The notes under the pieces were generated by a model, which was given only the letters and a program-made list of their open reading frames with translations, did not search any database and was not told where the DNA came from. A program made the translations under genes and the position numbers. Positions 11,967 to 23,639 of a stretch of 64,000 bases of DNA are shown here, piece after piece (position 1 is the stretch's first letter; each line of letters starts with the position of its first letter). Source of the DNA: Amoebidium appalachense (Eukaryota > Ichthyosporea). Where the stretch lies: NCBI GenBank assembly GCA_963693365.1, contig CAVNZM010000013.1, positions 8,618,001 to 8,682,000 on the forward strand, written 5' to 3'.

Positions 11967-12537
11967 GGGGGGGAATTTTTTGCGATTGTGCGTTGGCGTG
12001 CGTGTGTGTGCTTTTGTGTCTGTCTGTAGACCGTCATTTCTCGGCTCTTATGGTGTGTGAGGGGAGGGGGAGGGGGGGGGGGGGGGGGGGGGGGGATCAA
12101 GGTGTATGCGTGTGTGCCTGTAGGTGGGTGGATGGGTGGGTGAGGGCGGGGGGAGAGGGGGAGAGGGGATACCATGCCGTCAACTCTTGGGCTTTTGTGT
12201 GTGTAGGGGGGGGGGGGGGGGGGAGCATGTGTGTGTGAGTGTGTGTGGTGGTGGTGGGGAGGGGAAAGGGGAATGATACCGTGAAAGCAGGTACCAGTTG
12301 GGAGGCAATAACTGGATGCAGTGACGGCACGGCACTCTCAGATTTGGCAGCGCCAGACAACACCTGCCACAGTGCAACCGCTGTGACACTGCTGGTCGGC
12401 ACCTGACAGACCGGTTGCTTTCCCTCTATCCCCCGCCTTAACCTCAGGTGTAGACCGAGACCCATGTACTTGCAGCCTGTTGCAGTTCCATCTATTTAGT
12501 TTTAAACTTAACCTCCGCTTGTCTGTTTCCTTTGCAG

Positions 12538-12710
12538 CCCTTCAATGTAAAAGGTGGGTCGTACGATCGCATGGCTAAGGCAATTATAGCTCCTTTCTTA
12601 AATATCACCTCTTTACATGCTCGTCCTCAGATGCCCTAACCTTGCCGTTGTGAGAGAGTACTGTATTGGCGTGCCTTTCATGTGGGGCCTGAACCAGGTG
12701 AGTACGTAGA
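12538..12710 (+). CDS. Possible 3' exons of an unrecognised small gene
   Basis: A 16-base candidate exon (12538-12553, after TTTGCAG and before GTGGGT) joins in phase to a second exon after CCTCAG at about 12632. The join gives LQCKRCPNLAVVREYC followed by IGVPFMWGLNQ. Reading on through a consensus GTGAGT reaches TAG at 12710, so the exon could be terminal or could splice further. The C-x2-C and the amphipathic stretch look protein-like, but I cannot name a family or a first exon. The TATA-linked frame at 11313 is one candidate. Confidence 0.3.
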
Positions 12711-12964
12711 GGCGCTTACGTTGATGTTCTATAGTTGCACACGACCAAAACTTTCAGATTACGATAATTAGAAACACTAGCTCTACCCATCTCTAGCTAT
12801 CTTTTATCGTGCTGCTATCTGGCCAATGTGGCCTTGTAGTTCTTAGAACCTTAACGAGGCGAGGAAGAGGAGGGGGGGAAGGGGGGAGGGGGGGGGGAGG
12901 AGGGGGGGGAGAGAGAGGGAGAGAAAGAGAAACAGAGGGAGAGGGAGGGGGGGGGGGGGGAGAA

Positions 12965-13003
<39 letters not shown>

Positions 13004-13080
13004 GGGAGAGAGAAAGTGAGAGAGAGAGCCCGGGAGGGAGAGACTGAGAACTACACAAGTAGGAGGCCTTGGAACTATAG
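12711..13080. repeat. GA/GGGA and poly(G) block
   Basis: From about 12860 to 13040 the strand is almost pure purine (GAGG, GAGA and long G runs). Apparent reading frames across it are low-complexity artefacts. Confidence 0.7.
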
Positions 13081-13089
13081 GAGCACAGG

Positions 13090-13097
13090 TGACGTCA
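13090..13097. promoter_or_regulatory. CRE-like palindrome TGACGTCA
   Basis: A perfect cAMP-response-element type octamer 219-226 bases upstream of the ATG at 13316. CCAAT boxes follow at 13119 and 13170. The same octamer lies about 225 bases upstream of the hydrolase start (32321-32328). Binding by a CREB/ATF-type bZIP factor is inference. Confidence 0.4.
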
Positions 13098-13169
13098 CGA
13101 TGACACTACAAGCCAACGCCAATCATATTATTTATTATATTGCTTTATTAGGCTTATCGTTTTCACCAA

Positions 13170-13174
13170 CCAAT
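13170..13174 (+). promoter_or_regulatory. CCAAT box upstream of 13316
   Basis: CCAATCAG lies about 145 bases upstream of the start codon of the secreted-protein gene, with a second CCAATCA at 13119. The position is typical for NF-Y sites in animal-type promoters. Confidence 0.35.
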
Positions 13175-13315
13175 CAGCGTGCACCAAGTAAATGAGATAA
13201 GAAGGCGCTACATTCCGGAGGCTCAGCTTGAAACTGAGAAAAGGAAGTCACGCTCGCCCGTTCAACTCTTTTTTACGCCCCCTTTCCTCATTTGCTCCGT
13301 TGTAAACACATCAAA

Positions 13316-13798
13316 ATGTTCTTCCGCACAGTCATACTAGCGAGCGTCGCTGCCGCTGCGCACGGCCTGTCTGGCATGATGGGTGGCGAGGGCAGCCTGC
13401 CGCCCAGCTACGTGCAGAGTGTTAGTGTCAAGAATGCTGACCCCTACCCTGTTCAGGTCACGGCAATGTATCGCCACAACGACGGAAAGTTGGCCACTGC
13501 AACAGAGTTTATCGACGCGGGAGAGACTGCCTTTTTCCCTGAGAAGACAGAGAACATGGGCACGTGGGTGGCTTCCATGCCCGTGGTGAAGGTGCACGTC
13601 ATGGGTGGCGAGAGCAATGCCGTGCAGGTGTTGGAGGCGCCCTTTGGCATGAACGGGATTGTGAGTCATGCTCAGCTGGTGGTGTCGACGCGCGAGAAAG
13701 GGATGTTGAACGTGGCGGCGTTGCAGGAGGGGGAGAAGGGAAAATTGGTGGTGAAAGAGAAGGAGGGGGATAGGCTGCAGCAGGGAAGCACGGAGTGA
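13316..13798 (+). CDS. Small secreted protein, family not recognised
   Basis: An intronless frame of 160 codons. The start chosen is the ATG at 13316 (context ATCAAAATG); the frame is open upstream without a better ATG. The protein begins with a clear signal peptide (MFFRTVILASVAAAAHG), then a Met/Gly-rich turn and about 110 residues with alternating hydrophobic pattern (VSVKNADPYPVQVTAMY, VVKVHVMGG, AQLVVSTREKG), suggesting a beta-sandwich. The tail is charged and lysine-rich and ends QQGSTE. There is no second membrane segment, no KDEL-type signal and no cysteine in the mature part. I considered the ER translocon subunit TRAP-alpha, but the membrane anchor and cytosolic tail are missing. 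An ER-lumenal or secreted role follows only from the signal peptide. A CRE-like site and two CCAAT boxes lie upstream. Confidence 0.75.
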   Translation: MFFRTVILASVAAAAHGLSGMMGGEGSLPPSYVQSVSVKNADPYPVQVTAMYRHNDGKLATATEFIDAGETAFFPEKTENMGTWVASMPVVKVHVMGGESNAVQVLEAPFGMNGIVSHAQLVVSTREKGMLNVAALQEGEKGKLVVKEKEGDRLQQGSTE

Positions 13799-16638
13799 GG
13801 GGTGGTTCAAAGGAACACGTTTTTGATGTGTTGTTGGAGATAGAGCATTAATAGCGGGTGTGAAAAACGAATCGCTTTTAGTTCCCAAGGTCTGCAAGAT
13901 TTTTCGGGAACACTCTCTTTGCACTATTTCTTCAAAAAGGGTATGTGATTTCCGAGATTCAAGAGTTTTCTTCGCCCGTAGTTTCAACCTAGAAACACCA
14001 ATTTTCCAACGCTCGTTTGACAGTTTTGTCAACCCTTTTGTGGCCTTGACTGGTTTTCCCCGAAAACGGGTGTGCTTTTTTGGAAAGAAATGTCAAGCTA
14101 ATTTGGCAAATAACAAGTTAGCACTCATATATGCTCTTCGCACACTATGACTGTGTTTTATTACAAATTGCACATATACTACCGATAATGGCAAGAAACA
14201 TAGGGCTCCACACTGACGTTACGTAATCTAAGTTGTATGAGGCTGCTCTTTTTCCCCCCCTCAGGTATCCGTGGCTACCTTTCGCATTATGGGTGGGTGG
14301 GTGGCTGTGTTCAACCTTGTGGTCTATCATGAGCGCATTTACAATTATGCTTGCCCCCTGAACATGGCCTTGGTTAGCCCAGTGGTTACAAGGTAGCTAG
14401 GCAGTTATCAGCGAATAAACATGAAGTTTCAATGTGCCTGCTGTCGACCCTCCACTCTTGGTCGGCACTCTCTGTGGGAGATAACCGTGTGTGTAACAGG
14501 CAGGCATAGTGCATGGACGTGCAAAATGCAGATTCAGCTTAGGGTGTGTACACAACAAGATAGATGGGTTTATGCCGGCAGACAAACAAGCTCCACAGTT
14601 TTATATGTGCACATACGGCCGTGATGTGTGCGTTCAGACACAGGTACATACACGTGGGCACATCCGTCGCGCGCACACACACACACACACACGACACATG
14701 TGGGTGTACATTTGCATAAGCTCACTCACACACGCACACACACACATCTGCACACACACTCGCACATACACACACATGACATACACAACACTCGCTACCA
14801 AACCACAAAGACGATATAGTAAACGTTTTGTCTTCTGCATACATGCTATACATAGCCATAGGCATATGCCACTGGCACAGACCTGTTACACAAATAACAC
14901 AAACAGGTGGGGCTGGGGGCAGTGCAAGCTAGACACTGGAAGAATTTGCAGTTCCCGTGCAAGACTTAGGCCGTGCACCACCACTAAGCACACCCACAAG
15001 TAGACACAACTTGCTACTGCCACAGCACACCGGGTATTCGTAAAAGGTCATGCACATAGCAGGTGTATGTGTGTGTGCACACTTACTGGCACCTGCATAC
15101 GAAGCACACATCTTCACCAGCGGACTGGATCAGCGAATGTACCTTAACTGGCGGAATATACTCTGCCTCCTGTGCTTGCAGCAAGAAGGGCGTTTCTGCT
15201 GGCTTGTTAACGTCTATGTCGCCGAAACCTGAAGGATGACGTCACTTTGACGCCAGGTTTACTGACGCCAGAGTATGATTGGCTGTGCCCAACGGTTTTG
15301 CCCCCTTTTGAACATATTAGAGAAATTCTACAATAATATTAATGCAGACATAAAAGTTGACAGCTATATAATATTATCATGATCATTGCCCCCCCGTCCC
15401 CTCTCCCTCCTCCTCCACCCCCCCCCCCCCCCCCCCCCCCCCCCCGACCCACCCCCTCCACTCACCCACCCATCCTGCCTCAGTTACACACATACTGCAG
15501 CTGTCGCCCCGCCCCCCTCTCCCTCCCTCCACCCACCCACACACCTATTCCTCTCTCCCTGGGGTTTTCTCGGCACCCATGTGACTCCGCCTGTCGTGTC
15601 GATGTTTGCAGTTTACCCTCGACAATAAAACTTAGGAAGACACTGTGAGATGATATCGGATAACTTGATCAAGCTGGTTTGTTTGCTTACTTCATAATTT
15701 CGCGAATGTATAATATGAATGCAGCTGGAATTTTCGTAAAATATTCTCGTGTCAAATGCACCGAAGTACAAGTCATGGCATGGTGCGTCATCGTATTGTA
15801 CCACTTTATGTTGTCCGCCCCCACCCTCCCCACTCACACGCACACACAAACACACACACACATGCCTTAATGCACACACGTACGCACGCATGGGCCCGTA
15901 CACACACACGTCACACATATATATGCTCCCACCACCCTTACTACTACTCTACTAGTAGCTACCACCACCACAGCCTCCCCCTCCCCCTTACCGACCCCCT
16001 TCCTCTCCCCCTCCCCCCTTCCCCTCCCCTCCTACCCCCCCCCCCCCCCCCCCCCCCGGAACCCAGAATGTGTTGATAGGCAAGGTGTATAACATGCTTG
16101 AACGCTACAGATTAGAATTACGGATTTGCCATATATGGTATTGCGTTTGTGTAGGCCGGGGTAATTGTAGTTTAAGTGATCGTGCAGCGTGCAGGCACTT
16201 CCAGGATATTGATATGCAAAAATTTATCGATAAGATTTGACGAAGGGCAACTGGAATCAAATTAGCAGTATCGACTTACAAAGTGCTGGCAATGACAAAA
16301 CCCCCTAACGCCCTCCCCCTACCTCCCCTCCCCTTTCTCTTCTCTAACCCCCCCCCCCCCCCCCCTTCCCCACCACCACCACCACCACCACCACCACTGC
16401 ACCATGGCCACCCACCCAACCACACACACACCACTTGGTGGCACCACCACGCACCATCACCACTACCACCACCGCCAAATCTACCACCACCACCACCAAG
16501 AGCCCCCCCCCCGGGCCTTCCCTCCCCTCCCCCGGGGCTTCCCATCAGGTAAAACTCTATGTCCGACACGTGTTTGATGAGCGATCCAAAACTCTACCTG
16601 TGTCGCCATCATGGTAACACGCACGATGACATGAATAG
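13799..16638. other. Intergenic, no confident gene
   Basis: The region after the secreted-protein gene is of normal complexity to about 15360, then C-rich and CCA-rich to 16540. Two exon-like fragments stand out: one after CCCCCCTCAG at 14265 (frame with a hydrophobic run ending TGA) and one after CTTGCAG at 15181 (18 codons ending TGA). Neither can be joined to a convincing gene. A CRE-like TGACGTCA is at 15237-15244. (CA)n tracts lie at 14670-14770 and 15835-15915. Confidence 0.5.
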
Positions 16639-16829
16639 GAGGGGTTTACGCTGTTTACTCGAGGCAAAGAGAGACCAGTCTCAGGTACGGGGGGTTTTTG
16701 CTCGGAATATCCCCTCAGCGGTATATCATGATCACGTACATCGCTGTCGGGTGATGATTATATATCAGGGTTTACTTTCTCTACGAGACACCATAAAGAC
16801 TAAGAAAAATCAGTTAGTTGGGGTTCCCC

Positions 16830-16862
<33 letters not shown>

Positions 16863-16896
16863 CCGGGCTCCCCTGGGACACTCGGTATCAGCTGGT

Positions 16897-16927
<31 letters not shown>

Positions 16928-17213
16928 GTGTGTGTGTGTGCTAGAATTTTGTAATGATGTGTTTCTCAAGCCAATCAATACATCAAGTAAACAGGTCGTA
17001 GTTTCGCGTGTTTAGTATAAAATCAAGGAAGTTGTAATTTTTAGGTAGGCTATCTTTCTGGGTGTCTGTTGTGAATGTGACGTGTGTGTGTTGCGGTATT
17101 ATGTGGTCTATCAAACTACATTTGGCGATACATGACCGTTTAAACTGGTGTGTGTGTGTTTTGTTTGGGCATGCAAACGATGCCACCTTATACTTACTAG
17201 ATCTCCACTGTAT
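16639..17213 (-). repeat. Interspersed repeat R, copy 2
   Basis: An inverted copy of 329-960. From low to high coordinate it carries the R2 part (GTTTACGCTG to CCCCG), a poly(T) run (16832-16862), a (GT)n block and the R1 part through GAATTTTG-type sequence to the AGATCTCCACT end near 17213. The two copies share both ends and the relative order of parts, with differences mainly in microsatellite length. Confidence 0.82.
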
Positions 17214-17519
17214 AGCACGTGTACAGTAAAAGCGTGGTATGTGATCAATAAGGCATCAGCTAGAGAAAGACCAATTCTACAGGAAGGTAATATGTATTTA
17301 GGTGTTACACATTTGCGAGTGCCATATTTGGCAATATGGTTAAGGCGGTCATTATATATAAAACGAGACATAAGGCTTAGTTTTCAAGGTGTATGCTTTC
17401 ATCGGGTCTGGTGTCGTGTGGTATCTTTTTCCATTTGTTATATTGCGTAATTATCTTGTGATTGTGTACATGTGTAATAAGTAAGTGGCAGTCCAAAGTC
17501 ACACGCACACTTTAGGGGT
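17214..17519. other. Flank between repeat R and LINE A
   Basis: AT-richer sequence with no coding frame I would support. In the sense of LINE A it lies just downstream of the reverse transcriptase frame and may be its 3' untranslated region, but no second copy in the window confirms this. Confidence 0.35.
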
Positions 17520-19060
17520 TTATTTGTATTTGTGCCCGGGGGAAAAGGAGAGAGAGAGGGAAGGAAAGAGGGGAGAGGTGAGGGAGGGGACAGGTCGGAT
17601 AGAGAAGAGAGGGTGGGAGGGCAAAATACTAGTCTTTAAGCGGCTTATGTGCTTATTGAATTTCAGCGCGAGATGGGATACTCTAGCAGCCATTGGGACC
17701 AGACCATATATCGAGAGCGTTACAGGCCCAGGTTTACAACAGTTGTTAGATAGAAAGGAGGCAACTTCTGCTTCAAGGAAATATGCCAAGGGTTTAAGCG
17801 CTCTAGTTCTCTCTTTCTTGATCCAAGCGGCGAGAAGGGGTAAACCATATTCACATGCCGGGAAGACAAAAGTGCGAATAAATGTAAGTCTAATAGAAGG
17901 ATGGAGGGGTGCACGTGTGTCTTCAAAAATATTAGCCGAGAAGAAAGCTAACCGCTTACGAGCCAGCTCTACCCTCTTTTCGACCATATGGGAAAACATA
18001 ACACCAACAGAATTAACCGGAACACCAAGATATTTGTATTCTGGAACTATAGGTACAGGTTTAGATGATAACGTAAACGTGTGTAAATTGTTAGCTATAT
18101 CAGGTACAAGAACACCACATTTGTCTATGTTAAGGGTCATAAGATTTGCCTTGCACCACTCTGACACTACATCGAACAATCTTTGCAGGCGTCTAGGGGT
18201 ACGGGCAAGGAGGGACAGATCATCAGCATAGAGAAGTGCAGGCGGAAAGTTATTAATAGGGTCATCATTTTCGGCATAAATCTTGACAGCCAAATCATCT
18301 ATAAATAGGTTAAACAAAAAGGGGCTAAGCAATGAACCCTGCAAGTGACCTCTAGTACGAGCAAAACCATATGAAAGGTGCCCATTAACCACAGCTCTAC
18401 CATAGGTTTGAGACAAGAGTGCTTCTAACAAAACACCAATGCAGTGTGTTACACCCCGTGCAGCAAGCTTTTCCCATAGGAGACCAGGGGAGACAGAATC
18501 GTAAGCAGTTTTCCAATCAATAAAACCAACATATCGTGCACCAACTTGCATAGAATCGTGCAGTGCCATTATTTGAACATAACAGGAATTGTTTTTTACG
18601 AAAAGCGGATTGACATGGGTGTATGTGAAGAATAGATTGAAACCTAGGGTGATGTGCAAATAACCTAAGTAAGCAAGCTTCAAAGAATCTACGAACAACC
18701 TGGGTTAGTGTGATGGGGCGAAAAGATGATATGGGGCCCTCAGAGTCCTTCTTAAACTATGGGGATCACTAAGCTATCTAGATCTAACCAAGATGACGGG
18801 ACATGTCCACACCAAGAAAAGAGAGAGCTCAACATAACAGTAAGATCAGGTTTAATAGCACGATCACTTTCCTTTTGTGGGTAGGAGGGAACAAGGATTT
18901 TAAGAAACCCGGCAGGAAGTCCATCAGGTCCACAAGACTTACTAGAGCTATAACTAGATATCACAGACCATATGGTATCGGGACTGAAAAAGGGGAGAGG
19001 GAGCTTGCGGTCATTGAGAGTGCGTGTTTGCCAATAGGAAATCATCTCGTATACGATTGG
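17520..19060 (-). pseudogene. Decayed LINE reverse transcriptase (element A)
   Basis: A minus-strand non-LTR retrotransposon reverse transcriptase in three frames. The N-terminal part (19045 to ~18752) has the CGPDGLPAGFLK motif. The middle (~18752 to ~18550) encodes SSFRPITLTQVVRRFFE. The main frame (to 17520) holds motif A (FIDWKTAYDSV), motif B (LQGSLLSPFLFNLFIDDL) and the catalytic YADD box (LLYADDLSLLA), then a KYLGVPV thumb motif. Two frameshifts make it non-functional. No endonuclease or RNase H is seen, so it is 5'-truncated. Sequence after the thumb resembles element B at 50 kb, placing both in one clade. Confidence 0.9.
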
Positions 19061-19368
19061 CTAATATTGAAATTGATAGAACGTTGGTGATTGGTTTAGA
19101 AGACATTCCAGGTAGATCGGCCGATGCTATAAATACGGCCCACGAACCGATCTATAGAGCTCAGTTGGTTGTAGAGAGTTTTGTACACGAGTACAAGTCG
19201 TACACACGGTGGAGCTCGGCTCTGCTGACCTGTGAGGACGTATTCGGTCGGCTCGAACCACTGGAATGACTGCTTCTTCTATTAGATAATAAACCCTTCC
19301 TACACACATCCTTTACGGTGCATTTCAGTTTGCATGAGAGTACCACTTTTCACCTCCATCCCTCCCCC

Positions 19369-19403
<35 letters not shown>

Positions 19404-19459
19404 ACAACCACCACCACCACCACCACCACCACCACCATCACCACCACCACCACCACCAC

Positions 19460-19536
<77 letters not shown>

Positions 19537-19610
19537 ATACACACACACACAGTACACACACCACCATCACCACTACCGCCGCCAAAGCCACGACCATATT
19601 ATCTACCAAC

Positions 19611-19662
<52 letters not shown>

Positions 19663-20160
19663 ACCCCACACCGCAACACACACACATACACACGCATGCC
19701 CCCACCCCTGTGCACCACAGGCTGTCCACTGCCACAGATGTTCACCGGCCGATACCCACCTCGCCTCTGATTGGACAAAACACGATTTGATGACGTAACG
19801 ATGACGTATAATCGGAGGAAAACGATTCGATCCCCGAGCGACATAAAGAGGCCCTTAGGCCCCTCTAGTGGGGGGTTGGGGGGCGACAGCCCCCCCATTT
19901 AGGGCCCAGACACACAAAGGATTATGGTTAATAATGGTTATGTTTTTATTTTGGTAAAACAATACATATCCAACACTTTGTCTTCTAACGGTTTGCGTGA
20001 TGTAATCTCCCTATACCAAGGACTTACGTCCTGTGAACTTACCTCGCTGTCCAACCTCCCCCCAGCCCTTCTCCCCCTTCCCCCCCTCCCCCTTCCCCCC
20101 CCCCCCCCCCCCAAAAAAAAAAAAAAAATAAAAAATAAAAAAATACACACACACGTACAT

Positions 20161-20220
<60 letters not shown>

Positions 20221-20700
20221 ATACACCCATGTCCCAACCATCAAATCGATCTCACAACCCACCACCACCAATAACATGCGCCTCCACAACAGCTTGAGAA
20301 CTCCTTCCCCCGTACAAGCAACGTGTTTTGAAGTGTTTTATTGCTGTCTAAGTCGGGTGCCAAAAGTTTTGTACGTACGTACATGACTGTTTCAGTCAAG
20401 CTAAGCCATATTTAGACAATATACATGTGCATAGGGGCCCATTCCGTTTATACCATGTACAGGGTGGTGGTAGACTAATATTAGGGCAACCCACATCGGG
20501 ATCAATGCAGGTGTCACCCCATATGGGGGTTATTTGACCTGAGTGCTGTTAGCGACTCAGACATCATAATCCCAAGCCGGGTTTTCAGAACTGTACCAAA
20601 AAAAAAAAAATCCATAGCGAAAACAAACATTTGGTTGTATTACCTATGATGCCAAATACCAAGGTACAAACAAATTTCCAATCACGGATGCCTTCCATCT
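19061..20700. repeat. Intergenic simple-repeat region
   Basis: The first 250 bases contain a TATA-like GCTATAAATACGG near 19130 and AATAAA near 19287, but no open frame. Long (C)n, (CCA)n and (CA)n tracts then occupy 19370-19690 and 20060-20220. A short AATAAA on the minus strand at 20337 could serve the claudin-like gene that ends at 20701. Confidence 0.55.
20337..20342 (-). terminator. Possible polyadenylation signal, claudin-like gene
   Basis: AATAAA on the minus strand, about 360 bases beyond the TAA at 20701-20703. It is the first canonical hexamer I see downstream. Confidence 0.35.
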
Positions 20701-22806
20701 TTAGCAGTCAGGCGGTTTGCTGGTAAAGGTGCCCGGTGCCGAGGTGGATTCAGACCGCGAGTCCTTCATCTTGGACAGGACAAAGACCCCCACAAGCCTG
20801 AAATTTCATAGTGTGGTTAGTGGCAGGTTCAGGCAGGCGTACTCTCTGATGGATCGGTTGCTGTAACAGTGCATGCTGTGTGTGTTTGCACGATTTACAA
20901 GTTCGATGTCCAACAATGCAGACTGGTCGAGTGTGCGCATTTTGAGCGTGCCATATTTATGCATAATCGAGTGGATTTGTTATTGTTTCCTGAGTGAACA
21001 CATGTTTGCACATACGTGTGCATGTGCATGTTTAGAGTATGGGTGTGTGCCATAGTTTTATGTGTGGGATCCTACATGTACACTGTCCCATGCTGATTGT
21101 GGGATGTGAATGCGGTGGTGCACAACATGGGGTGCAGACACATGTTTTCATATTTTAAGTGTTTGGGGGTGAGGGTTGAGGGTTGCGCAGGGGGTAGGGG
21201 GGGGGGGGGGGGGGATTGCGCACGGGGGAGGGGGAGGGGAGAGGGGGGGGGGGGGGGGGGGGGGAGGGAGGGATGGAGGAGGAAGCACACATACCCAGCC
21301 ACAAAGGATATGACCCAGCCGGCAGTGAAGACCTTGAAGCTCCAATCGAGATCAAAGCTGTCGTCCACATTCACCCCCTTCACCTCGTCATTGTACGTGG
21401 CCCCAACAAACACAGACATGGAAATCATCCCAAAGATCCCCGCCACAAGCGACAAAAGCCCCCCTGCACGTGAAATTCCCGTTGTCTTGCTGTGTGCTGC
21501 ACCCATCATTGCCACGGTGGCCATGCAGGCAAACAGGCAGGCCAGGACGGCAAATGCCCGTGTGGACTGGTAGGCGCTGCAGTTGTCTAGCGCCCAGATG
21601 TTGGTCGTGAGGCACGACACATAGCCGTACTTGGGGGGGGGGGGGGGGGGGGGGGTTGGTCAGCATGGCATTCACGGGTGGAGGAATGATGGACAATACT
21701 GAATACTGGTGGGGCGGGCCCGGTGGTTAAGTGGACATGTGGGGAGGGGGGAAGGGGGGGGGAAGGGGGGGGGGGGGGGGGGGGTAGAGCGAGAGAGTGG
21801 GGGAGCGAGATGTTGAGGGGGCTTTTGAAGTGTGTTTGTGTGATAGTATGAGTGACAGGTGTTACAACATGTGTGCGTGTTGATGGGTGTTCGTGGGTGA
21901 CGTTTGTCTTGTCCGTGCGTCACAGTGTGTGTATCATGGTGTGTACACGTGCCGTTGTTGCCTGTCTGCCCTAACGTCAACCTGCCATACGTGTCATGGC
22001 ATCGACTAGTCGTCATGCGCACCATAGGCTACTGAGGTGCACGACCATTGACTAAGAGTCTGCCCTAATAGAAATAAATTATTTAGGAGCCGTGTCGAGT
22101 CTCCAGCGGCAGATAGAGAAAACAAACTTTGAACGGCACGAGAAACACAAACTCATTTGGTTCACAGTTACAACTTGACTAGCACGACGGTGCATTGATG
22201 GAAATGAAAACCTGGGGGGGGGGGGGGGGGGGGGGGGCGGAGGGGATTGCTGCTACTTACATAGGTACTCCAGCAGGCGGCAGCCTCGCAGTCGTAGGTC
22301 ACACTGGCACACATCTGGTTGTCTGTGCCCACGGTTAAATAGCAGGCCTCAAACAGGCCCAGGTGGTTCAGCGTGCTGTTGGTGTTGGCCACTGCAGAGG
22401 GGGGAGGGGGGTTTAGTGGCTGCAGGGTGGCTGGGGCTTATGGTGGTGGTGGTTGGAGGGGGGGGGGGGTGGGCAGGGGGGTGGGGGTGGGGTGGGGGGG
22501 GGGGGGGGTGGAAGGGGGGTGGGGGGGGTGGGGGGGTGGGGGGGGGGGGGGGGTACAGTAACTGTACAAATGTCATGTAGATATATCAACTGTGGGGTGA
22601 GGCTGCCGGGTGTACCGCATTAGCAGCACCAGCCGCCACAGTTGTGATATCTCACACGTTGACAAAGCAGGTCGATGTTGTACAGATGTGATCGACACGG
22701 TGTGTGTGTGTGTGCATGTGCCAGTGTGTGTGTGTGTGACTGTGTGTATGTGTGTCTGCGCGCGCGTGTGTATACAGTATGTATGTATGCGTGCATGCAT
22801 GTCAGA

Positions 22807-22846
<40 letters not shown>

Positions 22847-23515
22847 GTTTGGGGGGGGGGGAGGGGGGAAGGGGGGGGGGGGGGGGGGGAAGGGGCCCAT
22901 TTTAAGATGTATTTGCATAATATGAAAGAACGGTCATGAATTGTTATCGGGAGTTGTACTGGCGGTGTGATAATGGATTGAGTCCGATTGATCCCTGTAA
23001 ACACAAGGGCCCAGGTGGTTTGCACGAAATGCCAGGGGGTCATACTGGGTCACAAGGATTCTCGTTTTTGTAACCACAGACACTTCAAAGATCATACGTC
23101 GACTGCATGCTCAAGGGAACACATGTAACCATGCACCGCAGTGCCACCGATTACGGTAGCCCCAAACACGGAAATCATCATGAAGAAGGAAGGGCCGAAG
23201 GGGAGCGCTATTGGGTTGCAGAGACGGTGCTACTATTACCTGGCAAGCAAGGGGTGTTGGTCGGAAAAAATGCATATGGGGCATCGTGGCAGGGCTAACA
23301 TGTAGGGAGATATGGATCCAGAGCCGGAGGCCCTAGCCCCAGCAACCTAGCTCATGATCAGGCTGCACTTATGGTGTGGCTGGGGCCTACCCACCTGTCT
23401 GAGTTGTTGTGCCCGTGGTAGACATCCAGACACGTGTTGTAGTGCCGACCATTAGCAGCACAAAGCCACTGAGGGACAGAAACACGGGCACGGCAATCAG
23501 AGAGAGGCGACTCAT
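20701..23515 (-). CDS. Claudin/PMP22-like four-span membrane protein
   Basis: Four minus-strand exons: 23395-23515, 22261-22391, 21295-21629, 20701-20797, all with GT-AG ends and matching phases, giving 227 aa. TM1 is at the start ([19 protein letters not shown]). The first extracellular loop has an NSTL glycosylation site and GLFEAC followed by a second Cys (TDNQMCASV), the pattern of the claudin/PMP22/EMP loop (G-L-W/F-x2-C with a paired Cys), plus further Cys in CEAAACW. TM2 ([18 protein letters not shown]), TM3 ([21 protein letters not shown]) and TM4 ([16 protein letters not shown]) follow, then a short Ser/Pro tail ending PPDC. The family organises membrane contacts, pores or surface coats (claudins, PMP22, amastins). 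Which of these applies is not clear. Confidence 0.82.
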
Positions 23516-23623
23516 CGTGGCGGGGGGTTTGGACGTGAAAGCCACGTGCACTATTGTAATCTTGGTACGATGGTTTTTGAAGCTCAGTCAGAGGCAACTC
23601 GGCCAGCCAACTTGATTGTCGAG

Positions 23624-23631
23624 TGACGTGG
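23624..23631 (+). promoter_or_regulatory. TGACGT-type site upstream of claudin-like gene
   Basis: TGACGTGG about 110 bases upstream of the start codon at 23515. A TATA-like CTATATAG lies farther out at 23729. Functional use is inferred. Confidence 0.25.
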
Positions 23632-23639
23632 CGGCAGGG

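Noticed and set aside
14364-14440. tRNA gene (A-box-like TAGCCCAGTGGTTA)
   Set aside because: No proper B box (GTTTCAAT only) and no acceptor stem or cloverleaf could be drawn.
19120-19300. Solo LTR (TATA box plus AATAAA)
   Set aside because: No matching terminal TG...CA ends, target duplication or second copy in the window.
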